Shown here: positions 16,161-24,477 of the stretch, in pieces | Numbering within the stretch: the first letter of the stretch is position 1 | Layout: each line of letters begins with the position of its first letter | Assembly (NCBI GenBank): GCA_043825615.1 | Contig: JBDRRS010000011.1 | Location: 1 to 64,000 of the forward strand | Reading direction: 5' to 3' | From: JBDRMV01 sp043825615 | Lineage (GTDB): Bacteria; CG03 | DNA: 64,000 bases | The notes under the pieces: model-generated | Databases searched by the model: none | Seen by the model: only the letters and a program-made list of their open reading frames with translations | What the model was told of the DNA's origin: nothing | Program-made: the position numbers and the translations under genes

Positions 16161-17473
16161 TTTCTGAAAATCTTGTTGGTTTCAAATGTCTGAAATGCGC
16201 AAAGGAATATTCCCTTAAGCAGGCGCGCTACAGGTGCCCCGCCTGTTCGGGAAACCTGGAAGTTGTGTATGATTACCATAAGATAGAAAGACAGAGTCAG
16301 GTCATAAAAGAATCAAAAAACCCCGGGATTTACAAATACCTGCCTTTTCTGCCTTTCGCCGACACGAATCTGGCGCCGCCGCTTGTCGTCGGCGGCACGC
16401 CGCTTGTAAAGAGCGGAAAACTTTCTTTAAAATGCGGCATTAATCTTTATTTCAAGGACGACACGAGGAATCCTTCCGCTTCTTTCAAAGACAGGGCCGG
16501 CGCCGTTGCGCTGGCCGTTGCAAAAGAATCCGGGGCTGAAACGGTTTCCTGCGCTTCGACCGGAAATGCGGGTTCTTCTCTCGCCTGTCTCGCTGCGAGC
16601 ACAGGTACGGATTGCGTGATTTTTGTGCCGGAGAACGCACCGCCTGCGAAAATAGCGCAGCTTCTTCTGTTCGGCGCGCGGGTTTTTGCCGTCAGGGGTT
16701 CTTACGACGATGCTTTTGATTTGTGCGAGAAAGTCAGCGAGGAAACGGGATTTTTTAACAGGAGCACCGGTCTTAACCCGTGGACAAGGGAAGGGAAAAA
16801 AACTGTTTCTTTTGAAATTGCCGATGCTCTGGGTTGGAAGGTGCCCGATTATGTTTTTGTTCCGGTGGGCGACGGCAACATCATAAGCGGCGTCTGGAAA
16901 GGTTTCAGGGAGTTGTTTTTTACGCATCTGACGGACAGTCTCCCGAAAATTGTCGCCGTTCAGTCAAAAAAATCGAATGCGGTGTACAAAACGGTTAAAA
17001 AATACGAAGGAAAAGAAATTCTGCCGAAGCAGATTGAGGTGGAAAAAGTTGCGGCGGCGACAATCGCCGATTCGATAAGCGTTGACCTTCCCAGGGACGG
17101 TCTTGCCGCGGTGAGGGCGGTTCTGGAAACGGACGGCTTTGCGGTTCAGGTGAGCGATGAGGAAATTCTTGAATCAATCAGGGAGATTTCGGCGAATGAA
17201 GGGATATTTCCGGAGCCCGCAGGAGCCGCGGCGTATGCCGGTTTGAAGGAAGCCGTTTCTGGCGGAAAAATTCCGAAAAATTCCACCGTCGTCTGTCTCG
17301 TAACCGGAAGCGGTCTGAAAGATGTTGAGTCGGCGCTTAAAATTGCGGGGAAGCCCGTGTCGGTTTCAACGGATAAAAACGAGGTCTTGAAGATTTTGAA
17401 GAGCAAAATCCCACCGTCCCCCTTTATCAAAGGGGGAGAAAGGGGGATTGAAAAAAGAAATAAAAATGGCTGA
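16157..17473 (+). CDS. thrC: Threonine synthase
   Basis: Pyridoxal-phosphate enzyme converting O-phosphohomoserine to threonine. The 438-residue protein begins with a zinc-ribbon-like motif (C11-C14, C27-C30), then the fold II PLP domain with cofactor lysine K111 in ASFKDRAG, the phosphate-binding STGNAGSSLACL and the late GSGLKD loop. The GTG start overlaps the hisS stop. The final about 20 residues (PPSPFIKGGERGIEKRNKNG) are translated from an inserted palindromic repeat and overlap the next gene's beginning, so the true family C-terminus ends near SKI. It is coupled to dapL downstream. Confidence 0.93.
   Translation: MISENLVGFKCLKCAKEYSLKQARYRCPACSGNLEVVYDYHKIERQSQVIKESKNPGIYKYLPFLPFADTNLAPPLVVGGTPLVKSGKLSLKCGINLYFKDDTRNPSASFKDRAGAVALAVAKESGAETVSCASTGNAGSSLACLAASTGTDCVIFVPENAPPAKIAQLLLFGARVFAVRGSYDDAFDLCEKVSEETGFFNRSTGLNPWTREGKKTVSFEIADALGWKVPDYVFVPVGDGNIISGVWKGFRELFFTHLTDSLPKIVAVQSKKSNAVYKTVKKYEGKEILPKQIEVEKVAAATIADSISVDLPRDGLAAVRAVLETDGFAVQVSDEEILESIREISANEGIFPEPAGAAAYAGLKEAVSGGKIPKNSTVVCLVTGSGLKDVESALKIAGKPVSVSTDKNEVLKILKSKIPPSPFIKGGERGIEKRNKNG
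17417..17437. repeat. Palindromic repeat in thrC 3' end
   Basis: TCCCCCTTT-ATC-AAAGGGGGA is a 9-bp perfect stem followed by GAAAGGGGGAT. Translated, it gives SPFIKGGERGI. A sister copy is at 58535-58553 and a degenerate one at 60479-60496. In RNA it would fold just before the dapL start. Confidence 0.7.
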
Positions 17474-18638
17474 AATCATAATTGAGAAATCAAAACGGCT
17501 GGAGCAATTGCCGCCGTATCTTTTTGCGGAGATAGACAGGAAAAAGAATGAACTTATCAAACAGGGTAAGGACATTATTTCTTTCGGTATAGGAGACCCG
17601 GATATACCCACTCCTCCCGAAATCGTGGAGGAAATGAGAAAGTCCGTCGGAAACCCCGCTTTTCACAGATACCCTTTCGGCAGAGGCCTTGAAGAATTTC
17701 GCCGCGCGGCCGCCGGTTGGTACGAAGAGAGGTTCGGCGTTAAACTGAACCCGGAAGAGGAAGTTCATGCTCTCATCGGTTCCAAGGAGGGCATAGGACA
17801 TCTTCCGCTGGGAATTCTTAATCCGGGGGATGTTGTCCTTGTCCCGTCGCCGGGCTATCCTGTTTATGCGGGAGGAACGCTTCTTGCCGGCGGGGAAGTT
17901 TTTTATATGCCTCTTCTTGAAAAAAACAATTTTCTCCCCGACTTAGGCGCTGTTCCGGAGGATATCGCGAAAAAATCAAAACTGATGTTTATAAACTATC
18001 CCAACAATCCGACCGGCCGCGCTGCGGACAAAAAATTCTATGAAAAAGTCGTTTCTTTTGCCGAAAAATACAACATTATTGTCGCCTCAGACAATGCCTA
18101 TTCCGAAATTTACTTTGAAGAAAAACCGCTCAGTTTTCTTGCCTCGGCCGGGGCAAAAGACGTCGGCGTTGAATTCCACTCCCTTTCAAAAACGTTCAAT
18201 ATGACGGGCTGGCGTCTCGGTTTCGTCTGCGGTAACAAAAAGATTATAAAAATACTTTCGGACGTCAAGGATAATTACGATTCGGGCGCTTTTTCCGCTG
18301 TTCAGAATGCAGGAGTCTTTGCGTTAAAAAACCATAAAAAATTTCTCGTAAGAAACATAAAAATCTGGGAGAAAAGAAGAAACATCCTTTATGAGGGGCT
18401 CAAAAGCTGCGGCTTTGAACTTGAAAAATCTTCCGCAACGTTTTATTTATGGATGAAACTGCCGGGGGGTTATGGTTCCGCGCAGTTCTGCGAGAAACTT
18501 CTTACGGAAGCGCAGATTGTCGCCACGCCCGGGTCAGGGTTCGGGGAATCAGGCGAGGGTTTTGTCCGGTTCGCTTTTACGGTAGAAGAGGCGAGGATAA
18601 GAGAGGCGGTCGAAAGAATGAGGAAAATAAAATGGTAG
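17466..18638 (+). CDS. dapL: LL-diaminopimelate aminotransferase
   Basis: Converts tetrahydrodipicolinate directly to LL-diaminopimelate for lysine and peptidoglycan. The 390-residue fold I aminotransferase has FGIGDPDIPTP, FHRYPFGRGLEEFR, INYPNNPTGR and the PLP lysine K242 in SLSKTFNMTGWRLGF; the overall pattern (ERLEQLPPYLFAEID-like start) is that of DapL. ATG17466 is preferred to TTG17448. The repeat-derived GGGGGA upstream may serve as the ribosome site. Its stop overlaps the folK start. A plain aspartate-family aminotransferase is the alternative. Confidence 0.85.
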   Translation: MAEIIIEKSKRLEQLPPYLFAEIDRKKNELIKQGKDIISFGIGDPDIPTPPEIVEEMRKSVGNPAFHRYPFGRGLEEFRRAAAGWYEERFGVKLNPEEEVHALIGSKEGIGHLPLGILNPGDVVLVPSPGYPVYAGGTLLAGGEVFYMPLLEKNNFLPDLGAVPEDIAKKSKLMFINYPNNPTGRAADKKFYEKVVSFAEKYNIIVASDNAYSEIYFEEKPLSFLASAGAKDVGVEFHSLSKTFNMTGWRLGFVCGNKKIIKILSDVKDNYDSGAFSAVQNAGVFALKNHKKFLVRNIKIWEKRRNILYEGLKSCGFELEKSSATFYLWMKLPGGYGSAQFCEKLLTEAQIVATPGSGFGESGEGFVRFAFTVEEARIREAVERMRKIKW

Positions 18639-19153
18639 AACGTAACACGGAAGAAAAACGTGAAATGAGCGGCGTTCGGGTCGCGCTTTCTCTGGGGAGT
18701 AACGTCGGGGATTCCAAGAGAAATATCAGAGATGCGCTGAAAGAACTTTCAAAAGTTGTGGATGATATGGAGGTTTCAAGTTTTTACAGGACGGAACCCG
18801 TTAAAATAAAATTTCAGCCCGACTTCATAAATATTGCAGTTGTCGGGCGCACCGCTCTTTCGGCGCTTTCTCTTTTAAGGTACGCGAATATGGTGGAGAA
18901 GGATTTGGGGAGAGTGCGCGAAATTAATTTCGGCCCGCGCACACTTGACATAGACATAATATTTTTCGGCAGCGAAATTGTTAAAATGGATTTATTGAAA
19001 ATCCCGCACCCTGAGTTTGGAAAACGTCTTTTTGTTCTTGTGCCCCTCGCCGAGATAGCGCCCCATTTTTGCAATCCCGAAGACGGCAGAAAAGTTCACG
19101 AAATTCTTGATGAAGCGAAAAAGACGCTGCCGCATAGAATTGAAAAAATATGA
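18632..19153 (+). CDS. folK: 6-hydroxymethyl-7,8-dihydropterin pyrophosphokinase
   Basis: Pyrophosphorylates hydroxymethyl-dihydropterin in folate synthesis. The 173-residue protein shows ALSLGSNVGD, the SSFYRTEPV loop and the signature GPRTLDIDIIFFG followed by IPHPEFGKRLFVLVPLAEI. ATG18632 overlaps the dapL stop (ATGGTAG); ATG18665 (MSGVRVALSLGSN) is an alternative start giving a family-typical N-terminus. The stop overlaps panC by 4 nt. It shares the operon with panC, a common pairing of folate and pantothenate genes. Confidence 0.92.
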   Translation: MVERNTEEKREMSGVRVALSLGSNVGDSKRNIRDALKELSKVVDDMEVSSFYRTEPVKIKFQPDFINIAVVGRTALSALSLLRYANMVEKDLGRVREINFGPRTLDIDIIFFGSEIVKMDLLKIPHPEFGKRLFVLVPLAEIAPHFCNPEDGRKVHEILDEAKKTLPHRIEKI

Positions 19154-19983
19154 TAATTTTGACAAGCCCCGTGGAAGTGACGGCGAAATGCGCCTCGGTC
19201 AGAAAAAAGGGCGAAACAGTGGGGCTTGTTCCGACGATGGGTGACCTGCACGCAGGGCACGTTTCCTTAATAAGGGAATGCAGGAAGATGTGCGATTTTC
19301 TTGTTGTGAGCATTTTCGTTAACCCTTCGCAGTTCGGACCGTCCGAGGACTTTAAAAAATATCCGAGAAATTTCAAAAGGGATGCTGAAATCTGCAGGGC
19401 AACCGGCGTAGATTTAATTTTTAACCCCTCCGTAAAAGAAATGTATCCCGACGGCTTTGAAACGTATGTTAATCTTGAAAGGTTACCGAATCACCTGTGC
19501 GGTTTGAAGCGGCCCGGTCATTTCAGGGGTGTTGCCACGGTCGTCCTTAAACTGTTCAACATCGTCCTGCCGGCCGCCGCCGTTTTCGGAAAAAAGGACT
19601 ACCAGCAGTTCAGGGTCATAGAAAAAATGGTGAGGGATTTGAACGTTCCCGTCAAAGTTATTGCATGCGGCACGGTAAGAGAGGGCAGCGGTCTGGCCGT
19701 GAGTTCCAGAAACCGGTATTTATCGTCGGCGGAAATCAAAAATGCAGCTCTTTTAAGAAAAGCGCTTCTTGCAGGCGGGGAACTGGCGAAAAAAAATAAA
19801 TCGGCTGCGGCAATAAAAAAGAAGATAAAAGCAATGCTTTTAAAAACAAAAGGAAAAATCGAGTATGTTTCCGTCTGTGACAGAGAAACGCTTGAGGAAC
19901 CCGGCAAAATCAAAGGGCGCTGTCTGATTGCTGTTGCGGTCAAAATCGGCAAAGCCCGTCTGATTGACAATATAGAAACGTAA
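19150..19983 (+). CDS. panC: Pantothenate synthetase
   Basis: Condenses pantoate and beta-alanine with ATP to give pantothenate for CoA. The 277-residue protein has the nucleotidyltransferase signature PTMGDLHAGHVSLI, then VSIFVNPSQFGPSEDF, FRGVATVVLKLFNIV, FGKKDYQQ and SSRNRYLS, all conserved in PanC. The start overlaps the folK stop (ATGA). It is the last gene of the hisS-thrC-dapL-folK-panC run. No terminator is evident before the toxin-antitoxin promoter that follows. Confidence 0.95.
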   Translation: MIILTSPVEVTAKCASVRKKGETVGLVPTMGDLHAGHVSLIRECRKMCDFLVVSIFVNPSQFGPSEDFKKYPRNFKRDAEICRATGVDLIFNPSVKEMYPDGFETYVNLERLPNHLCGLKRPGHFRGVATVVLKLFNIVLPAAAVFGKKDYQQFRVIEKMVRDLNVPVKVIACGTVREGSGLAVSSRNRYLSSAEIKNAALLRKALLAGGELAKKNKSAAAIKKKIKAMLLKTKGKIEYVSVCDRETLEEPGKIKGRCLIAVAVKIGKARLIDNIET

Positions 19984-20004
19984 ATTCCCGGGTATCGCGG
20001 GTGT

Positions 20005-20046
20005 TTGACGGCTGTAAAAGAATAATGTACAATGAAGATGTACAAT
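20005..20046 (+). promoter_or_regulatory. Toxin-antitoxin promoter with repeated operator half
   Basis: TTGACG (20005-20010) and TACAAT (20028-20033) are separated by 17 bp. The 9-mer ATGTACAAT occurs twice, at 20025-20033 and 20038-20046. Each contains the palindrome TGTACA, and the first covers the -10. A 13-bp spacing between copies fits cooperative antitoxin binding and autorepression. AGGAGG (20048-20053) follows. Confidence 0.6.
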
Positions 20047-20062
20047 TAGGAGGTAATAAAAA

Positions 20063-20314
20063 ATGTTGGAAACAGTAAATTTTACGACGCTGCGGAATCA
20101 TTTGGCTGATGTCCTGAATGAAATCCATTTAAAAAAACATTTTATTCTTATTACGAAGCGGGATAAAACAACAGGGGCGATTGTGAACCTTGATTTTTTT
20201 GAAGATTTGCTTGCGCTCGGGAGTAAAAAATATCTTAAAAGTATTCAACAGGCGCGAAAGGACTACAAAAGCGGAAAAGTTTTTGCGCATCAGGAAATTT
20301 TCGGCAAGATTTAA
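20063..20314 (+). CDS. Antitoxin, Phd/YefM family
   Basis: An 83-residue antitoxin. The N-terminal half (TVNFTTLRNHLADVLNEI...FILITKRDKTTGAIVNLDFFEDLL) is the Phd/YefM DNA-binding fold, and the C-terminal tail (ARKDYKSGKVFAHQEIFGKI) would wrap and neutralise the toxin. ATG20063 has AGGAGG 9 nt upstream. It overlaps the toxin start by 1 nt, the usual antitoxin-first coupling. It is likely autoregulated through the ATGTACAAT repeats in its promoter. Confidence 0.85.
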   Translation: MLETVNFTTLRNHLADVLNEIHLKKHFILITKRDKTTGAIVNLDFFEDLLALGSKKYLKSIQQARKDYKSGKVFAHQEIFGKI

Positions 20315-20565
20315 TGAAATATACCCTCGTTTATACAAACCGCGCGGCGAAAGATGTTAAAAAACTGGATACGGTACAGAAGAAAAAACTTGCTAAGAAA
20401 ATTGCGAATTTAAGAAATCAGCCGCAGAAAATTTCCAAAAAACTGCTGCACCCGAAACTCGGCGCTTTTAGATATAGAATCGGCGATTTCAGGGTTGTTT
20501 TTGACATCGTCGGCAGGAATGTTGTGGTCCTGAGAATAGGGCATCGTAAAGAAATTTACAGATAA
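20314..20565 (+). CDS. Toxin, RelE/ParE (YoeB-like) family
   Basis: An 83-residue RelE/ParE-superfamily toxin: YTNRAAKDVKKL at the start, the LHPKLGAFRYRIGDFRVVFDI beta core with its conserved Arg residues, and the terminal VVLRIGHRKEIYR with basic and Tyr residues. RelE relatives cut mRNA on the ribosome. The gene ends only 8 nt before gatC, so the toxin pair sits upstream of an essential amidotransferase operon and may be cotranscribed with it. Confidence 0.85.
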   Translation: MKYTLVYTNRAAKDVKKLDTVQKKKLAKKIANLRNQPQKISKKLLHPKLGAFRYRIGDFRVVFDIVGRNVVVLRIGHRKEIYR

Positions 20566-20573
20566 ATAAAAGG

Positions 20574-20849
20574 ATGATAAAAAAAGAAATTTTGCGCATT
20601 GCGGCCCTGGCGAGGATTGATATAGATGAACCCAAACTGGATAAGTTTACGGAGGCCTTCAGCAATATTCTGAAGTATTTTGAGAAATTGAACGAGGTGC
20701 CTACGGAGAACGTTTCCCCTTTTGAATTAAAGGAGGAAAATGTTTACAGAGAAGATGAGGTCTCAAAATTTGAGGACAGGGATAAAATTCTTAAAAACGC
20801 GCCGGAAAGGTCTGGTGATTTTTTTAAGGTCAGGAAAATAATAGGGTAA
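20574..20849 (+). CDS. gatC: Aspartyl/glutamyl-tRNA amidotransferase subunit C
   Basis: Small 91-residue subunit that wraps GatA and GatB in the GatCAB complex, which corrects Glu-tRNA-Gln and Asp-tRNA-Asn. The family pattern is clear: ILRIAALARIDI at the start, FTEAFSNILKYFEKLNEV in the middle and the terminal APERSGDFFKVRKII. It begins 8 nt after the RelE toxin, with AAAGG as ribosome site. The genome therefore probably relies on indirect Gln- and/or Asn-tRNA formation. Confidence 0.92.
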   Translation: MIKKEILRIAALARIDIDEPKLDKFTEAFSNILKYFEKLNEVPTENVSPFELKEENVYREDEVSKFEDRDKILKNAPERSGDFFKVRKIIG

Positions 20850-20855
20850 AAGGAA

Positions 20856-20895
20856 ATGAACGCTACCCTCCCACCGCCCTGATAAGGAAAAAGAA
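20856..20895 (+). repeat. Mini-ORF cassette copy 1 (MNATLPPP)
   Basis: An 8-codon frame (20856-20882, ATG...TGA) is followed by TAAGGAAAAAGAA and then the gatA start. A near copy, encoding MNATQPPS, stands at 24477-24516 before the histidine kinase, with the same stop-TAAGGAAAAAGAAATG tail. It provides the GGA ribosome site for gatA. It could be a duplicated leader or linker; translation of the mini-ORF is not shown. Confidence 0.6.
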
Positions 20896-22254
20896 ATGAA
20901 AGAGAAAGTCCTCGTAAAAATTAAAAAAGTCCTCGAAAAGATAAAAAACGAAGACGCCGATTACAACTGTTTTGTCGAGGTTTTTGAAGAACGGGCGCTT
21001 GAAAAAGCGAAGATTATAGACGGTCTCCTCGAGAAAAACGAGCCGGCGGGTTATCTGGCGGGCATTCCTGTCGCCGTAAAGGACAACATTGTAATAAAGG
21101 GAAAATCGGCGACCTGCTCGTCAAAAATTCTCGAGGGTTTTATTTCCCCGTACGACGCCGAAGTTGTCAAACGGCTGGAATCCGAAGGGGCAATAATCGT
21201 GGGAAGAACCAACATGGACGAATTCGCCATGGGCTCTTCAACCGAAACATCCGTTTACGGTCCGACCAGAAACCCGGTTAATACGGCCTGTGTGCCCGGC
21301 GGCTCCTCGGGCGGTTCTGCCGCGGCCGTTGCGGCGGGGCTGGTGCAGTTTGCTCTCGGCTCCGATACGGGCGGGTCCATCCGTCAGCCGGCTTCTTTCT
21401 GCGGCGTCTGCGGCATGAAACCGAGTTACGGAGCCGTCTCGCGCTACGGGCTTATTGCTTTCGCTTCTTCTCTTGACCAGATAGGACCATTTGCAAAAGA
21501 TATGGCGGGCATAGAGAAGGTATTCAATGTCATAGCGGGCGAAGATAAAAAGGACGAGACATCGCAGAAGACGGAGGAAACTTTTAAGGCGAAAAAAAAG
21601 ATTATTTGCGGCATTCCTAAGGAGTACGGCGGCAGTTCACCGGAGGTAAAGGATGTTTTTAAGGCGGCGGTAGATAAGCTCCCTTCCGATTTTCAGTTAA
21701 TCGATGTATCGCTCCCTTCTACGGATTACGCTGTTTCGGTCTATTACATCATTGCGCCGTCCGAGGCCTCGTCCAATCTCGCGCGATTTGACGGTATAAG
21801 ATACGGCGCAAGGGCTGATTCGGAAGACCTTATAGACGGGTATTTTAAAACCAGGGGCGCGGGTTTCGGCGAAGAAGTAAAAAGAAGAATAATGCTGGGA
21901 ACTTTTGCTCTTTCTTCCGGGTATTACGACGCTTATTATCTGAAGGCTCTCAAAGTAAGGCGTCTGATAAATGATGAGTTCGACAGGGCTTTTGAGAAAG
22001 CGGATGTTATCATAAGCCCGACTTCGCCGAGAACGGCTTTTAAAATCGGCGAGATTACGGACCCTTTATCCCTTTATCTTCAGGATATTTATACGATTCC
22101 CGCTAATATGGCGGGTATTCCGGCCGTATCCATACCATGCGGAAACGCTCCCGACGGTCTTCCCGTAGGTTTCCAGATAATGGCGCCGCGGTTTAAAGAC
22201 CGTTTCCTTATAGATACTGCGAAGCGTTTCGAGGCGGTTTTCTCCGGTGAATGA
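20896..22254 (+). CDS. gatA: Glutamyl-tRNA(Gln) amidotransferase subunit A
   Basis: The glutaminase subunit, releasing ammonia from glutamine for transfer in GatB. The 452-residue amidase-signature protein has the triad K62 (VAVKDN), S137 (GGSSGGSAAA) and S161 (DTGGSIRQPA), with the same mutual spacing as in characterised GatA. The tRNA-interacting C-terminal region is present (PTSPRTAFKIGE, GFQIMAPRF). It is separated from gatC by the 8-codon cassette and overlaps gatB by 8 nt. Confidence 0.95.
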   Translation: MKEKVLVKIKKVLEKIKNEDADYNCFVEVFEERALEKAKIIDGLLEKNEPAGYLAGIPVAVKDNIVIKGKSATCSSKILEGFISPYDAEVVKRLESEGAIIVGRTNMDEFAMGSSTETSVYGPTRNPVNTACVPGGSSGGSAAAVAAGLVQFALGSDTGGSIRQPASFCGVCGMKPSYGAVSRYGLIAFASSLDQIGPFAKDMAGIEKVFNVIAGEDKKDETSQKTEETFKAKKKIICGIPKEYGGSSPEVKDVFKAAVDKLPSDFQLIDVSLPSTDYAVSVYYIIAPSEASSNLARFDGIRYGARADSEDLIDGYFKTRGAGFGEEVKRRIMLGTFALSSGYYDAYYLKALKVRRLINDEFDRAFEKADVIISPTSPRTAFKIGEITDPLSLYLQDIYTIPANMAGIPAVSIPCGNAPDGLPVGFQIMAPRFKDRFLIDTAKRFEAVFSGE

Positions 22255-23686
22255 TTACATAGCCGACATAGGGCTTGAGGTGCACGTGCAGTTGAAAACG
22301 AAATCAAAGCTGTTTTGTTCCTGCCCGGTTGATTCAACTTCGCCGCCGAATACGAATATATGTCCCGTCTGCACGGGTCAGCCGGGCGTTTTACCCGTGA
22401 AAAACAAAGAAGCGGTTGCGCTGGCTGTGAGGGCGGGCATTGCCCTTAACTGCAAGATTGAAAAATTTTCTGTTTTTGCCAGGAAAAATTATTTTTATCC
22501 CGATCTTCCGAAAGATTATCAGATTTCGCAGTACGAACTTCCCCTTGCAAGCGGCGGATTTGTTGAAGTCGGAGACAGAAAAGTCCGCCTCGTAAGGGCT
22601 CATCTTGAGGAGGATGCCGGCAAGCTTCTTCATTTTATAGGAAGTGTTCCGGTTGACGGTTCTCTCGTGGACCTCAACCGCTGCGGAACGCCTCTTCTTG
22701 AAATTGTCTCCGAGCCCGATATAGATTCTCCTCAGCTCTCTTTTGATTATCTCAAGACATTGCGGAGAATTCTGCGTTATGCGGGGGTTTCCGACTGCGA
22801 CATGGAGGAAGGGTCTTTGCGCTGTGACTGCAATATATCGGTAAGGCGTTCAAAGGCCGAGCCGCTGGGCGTAAAAACGGAAATAAAGAATATGAATTCC
22901 TTCAAGGAACTGAAAGACGCTTCGGCTTACGAGATAGAGCGTCAGAAAAGATTGCTTGATGATGGAGAAAAAGTCGTTCAGGAGACGCGGCTCTGGAATT
23001 CATCCGGAGGGAAGACCGTTTCAATGAGGTCAAAAGAAGAGGCGGCGGATTACAGATATTTTCCGGATCCCGACCTGAAACCGCTGTATGTTAGTCCGGA
23101 AAAAATAGATGAAGAGAGAAAAAAACTTCCGGAACTTCCCCAATCGGTGAAAAAAAGATTCATAGAACATGGGCTTTCGGAATATCAGGCGGACGTACTT
23201 ACGGACGAAAAAGTCCTGGCGGATTATTTTGACGAAGTTTTGAAACAGGTTCCGCCGGGCGGAATGCCGGAAGCCGCCAATATAGTGATAACTTACCTGC
23301 TTGCGGAATTTAATAAGCAGGTTTTATCTTTGAGTGATTTTTTAAACAGGGTAAAGACCGCTTATATAAGCGAACTGGTAAAACTCAGGGCGGAGGGAAA
23401 AATTAATAAACAGGTTCTGAAGACGCTGTTTCCAGAGATGGCGGGTAAAGGCGTATCGCCCCGCGAACTTGTGAAAAATGTAAACATTGTCAGTAATGAG
23501 GCGGCTCTGATAAAATTTGTGGAAGAAGCGATAGAGGCAAATGCTTCTTCGTGGTCGGATTACAAAGATGGGCGGGAAAAAGCTTCCGGCCGTATAATAG
23601 GTTATGTGATGAAGCAGAGCCGCGGTGCGGCGGATCCGGCGGCTGTTAAAAAAATACTGGAGAGATTGAGAGAGGGAAGGAAATGA
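22247..23686 (+). CDS. gatB: Aspartyl/glutamyl-tRNA amidotransferase subunit B
   Basis: The kinase/transamidase subunit that phosphorylates and amidates the mischarged tRNA. The 479-residue protein shows IGLEVHVQLKTKSKLFC, zinc-site cysteines (CSCP...CPVC), the FYPDLPKDYQISQYE signature and the C-terminal YqeY-like tail domain (about 330-479). The GTG22247 start overlaps gatA. The stop overlaps the start of a response regulator (ATGA), an unusual operon extension. Confidence 0.95.
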   Translation: MNDYIADIGLEVHVQLKTKSKLFCSCPVDSTSPPNTNICPVCTGQPGVLPVKNKEAVALAVRAGIALNCKIEKFSVFARKNYFYPDLPKDYQISQYELPLASGGFVEVGDRKVRLVRAHLEEDAGKLLHFIGSVPVDGSLVDLNRCGTPLLEIVSEPDIDSPQLSFDYLKTLRRILRYAGVSDCDMEEGSLRCDCNISVRRSKAEPLGVKTEIKNMNSFKELKDASAYEIERQKRLLDDGEKVVQETRLWNSSGGKTVSMRSKEEAADYRYFPDPDLKPLYVSPEKIDEERKKLPELPQSVKKRFIEHGLSEYQADVLTDEKVLADYFDEVLKQVPPGGMPEAANIVITYLLAEFNKQVLSLSDFLNRVKTAYISELVKLRAEGKINKQVLKTLFPEMAGKGVSPRELVKNVNIVSNEAALIKFVEEAIEANASSWSDYKDGREKASGRIIGYVMKQSRGAADPAAVKKILERLREGRK

Positions 23687-24060
23687 GCAAGATATTATTG
23701 ATTGAAGACAATGCGGATTCGCGCGAGATATTCAGAACGGTTCTTGAAAGAGAAAAATTTGAGGTCATCGCGGCGGTTGACGGCGAGGAAGCCCTTGAAA
23801 AAATAGAGAGCGGAAAATTTTCGGTGATTCTTGCCGATATGTCCCTGCCGAAAATTTCGGGATGGGAACTTATCGGCATCATAAAGAAAAAACATCCCGC
23901 AACGCCGCTGATTGCCGTGACGGCGCATGCGATGAGCGGCGACAAAGAAAGGGCGATAAAAGCCGGCTGCGACGATTACATTTCAAAACCGCTGAAACCG
24001 GGCGACCTTGTTGAAAAAGTAAAAAAGTACGTTAAATGGAATAGTGAAAATGAAAAATAG
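23683..24060 (+). CDS. Single-domain response regulator
   Basis: A 125-residue receiver with the acidic pair in LIEDNAD, phospho-acceptor D52 in LADMSLP, the TAHAM switch and the KPLKP lysine. No output domain is present. It is translationally coupled to gatB (4-nt overlap) and lies 54 nt before a second receiver. The hybrid-kinase-like ADMSLPKISGWELIGII pattern resembles receivers that work with soluble histidine kinases. Partners are probably the downstream receiver and the histidine kinase at 24.5 kb. Confidence 0.9.
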   Translation: MSKILLIEDNADSREIFRTVLEREKFEVIAAVDGEEALEKIESGKFSVILADMSLPKISGWELIGIIKKKHPATPLIAVTAHAMSGDKERAIKAGCDDYISKPLKPGDLVEKVKKYVKWNSENEK

Positions 24061-24065
24061 AAAAC

Positions 24066-24092
24066 GCGGGATGAAAAATGCTTTTAATCCCG
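24066..24092 (+). repeat. Hairpin CGGGAT...ATCCCG between receivers
   Basis: Six-bp arms at 24067-24072 and 24087-24092 are followed by CGTCGAGCGAAGCGGGGAGG, which partly re-pairs with the second arm and supplies the ribosome site of the next gene. It could modulate expression of the second receiver. It lacks a U-tract, so it is not a canonical terminator. Confidence 0.3.
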
Positions 24093-24114
24093 TCGAGCGA
24101 AGCGGGGAGGAAAT

Positions 24115-24477
24115 ATGGCCAAAATTCTTATAGTGGACGATGACCCGGATGCCAGAGAGATACTGACAACCCGTCTTAAATCGTGCGGGTATGATATTGA
24201 AACAGCCGACAACGGCTGGGCATGTCTTGAGAAGGTGAAGAAGTTCAAGCCGGATTTGATTTTGCTGGATATAATGATGCCGCAGGTGGACGGTTATACC
24301 ACGTGCAAAATTTTAAGAGAAGATGAAAAAACGAGCAAAATACCCATAATTTTTCTGACGGCGAAGGAACTAATAGGCGAGATAGAAAAGGCATTTTCAC
24401 TCGGTGCGGATGATTATGTCATAAAACCGGTTTCATGGGAGCGGCTTCTCCCCAAAATTAAAAAATTCATTCCGTAA
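24115..24477 (+). CDS. Single-domain response regulator
   Basis: A 120-residue receiver: ILIVDDDPDARE acidic pocket, phospho-acceptor D52 in LILLDIMMP, the FLTAKE switch Thr and the conserved Lys in YVIKPVSW. The stop codon TAATG overlaps the ATG of the second mini-ORF cassette, which leads to the histidine kinase 39 nt later. It is therefore likely cotranscribed with that kinase and is its most plausible phosphorylation target. Confidence 0.9.
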   Translation: MAKILIVDDDPDAREILTTRLKSCGYDIETADNGWACLEKVKKFKPDLILLDIMMPQVDGYTTCKILREDEKTSKIPIIFLTAKELIGEIEKAFSLGADDYVIKPVSWERLLPKIKKFIP

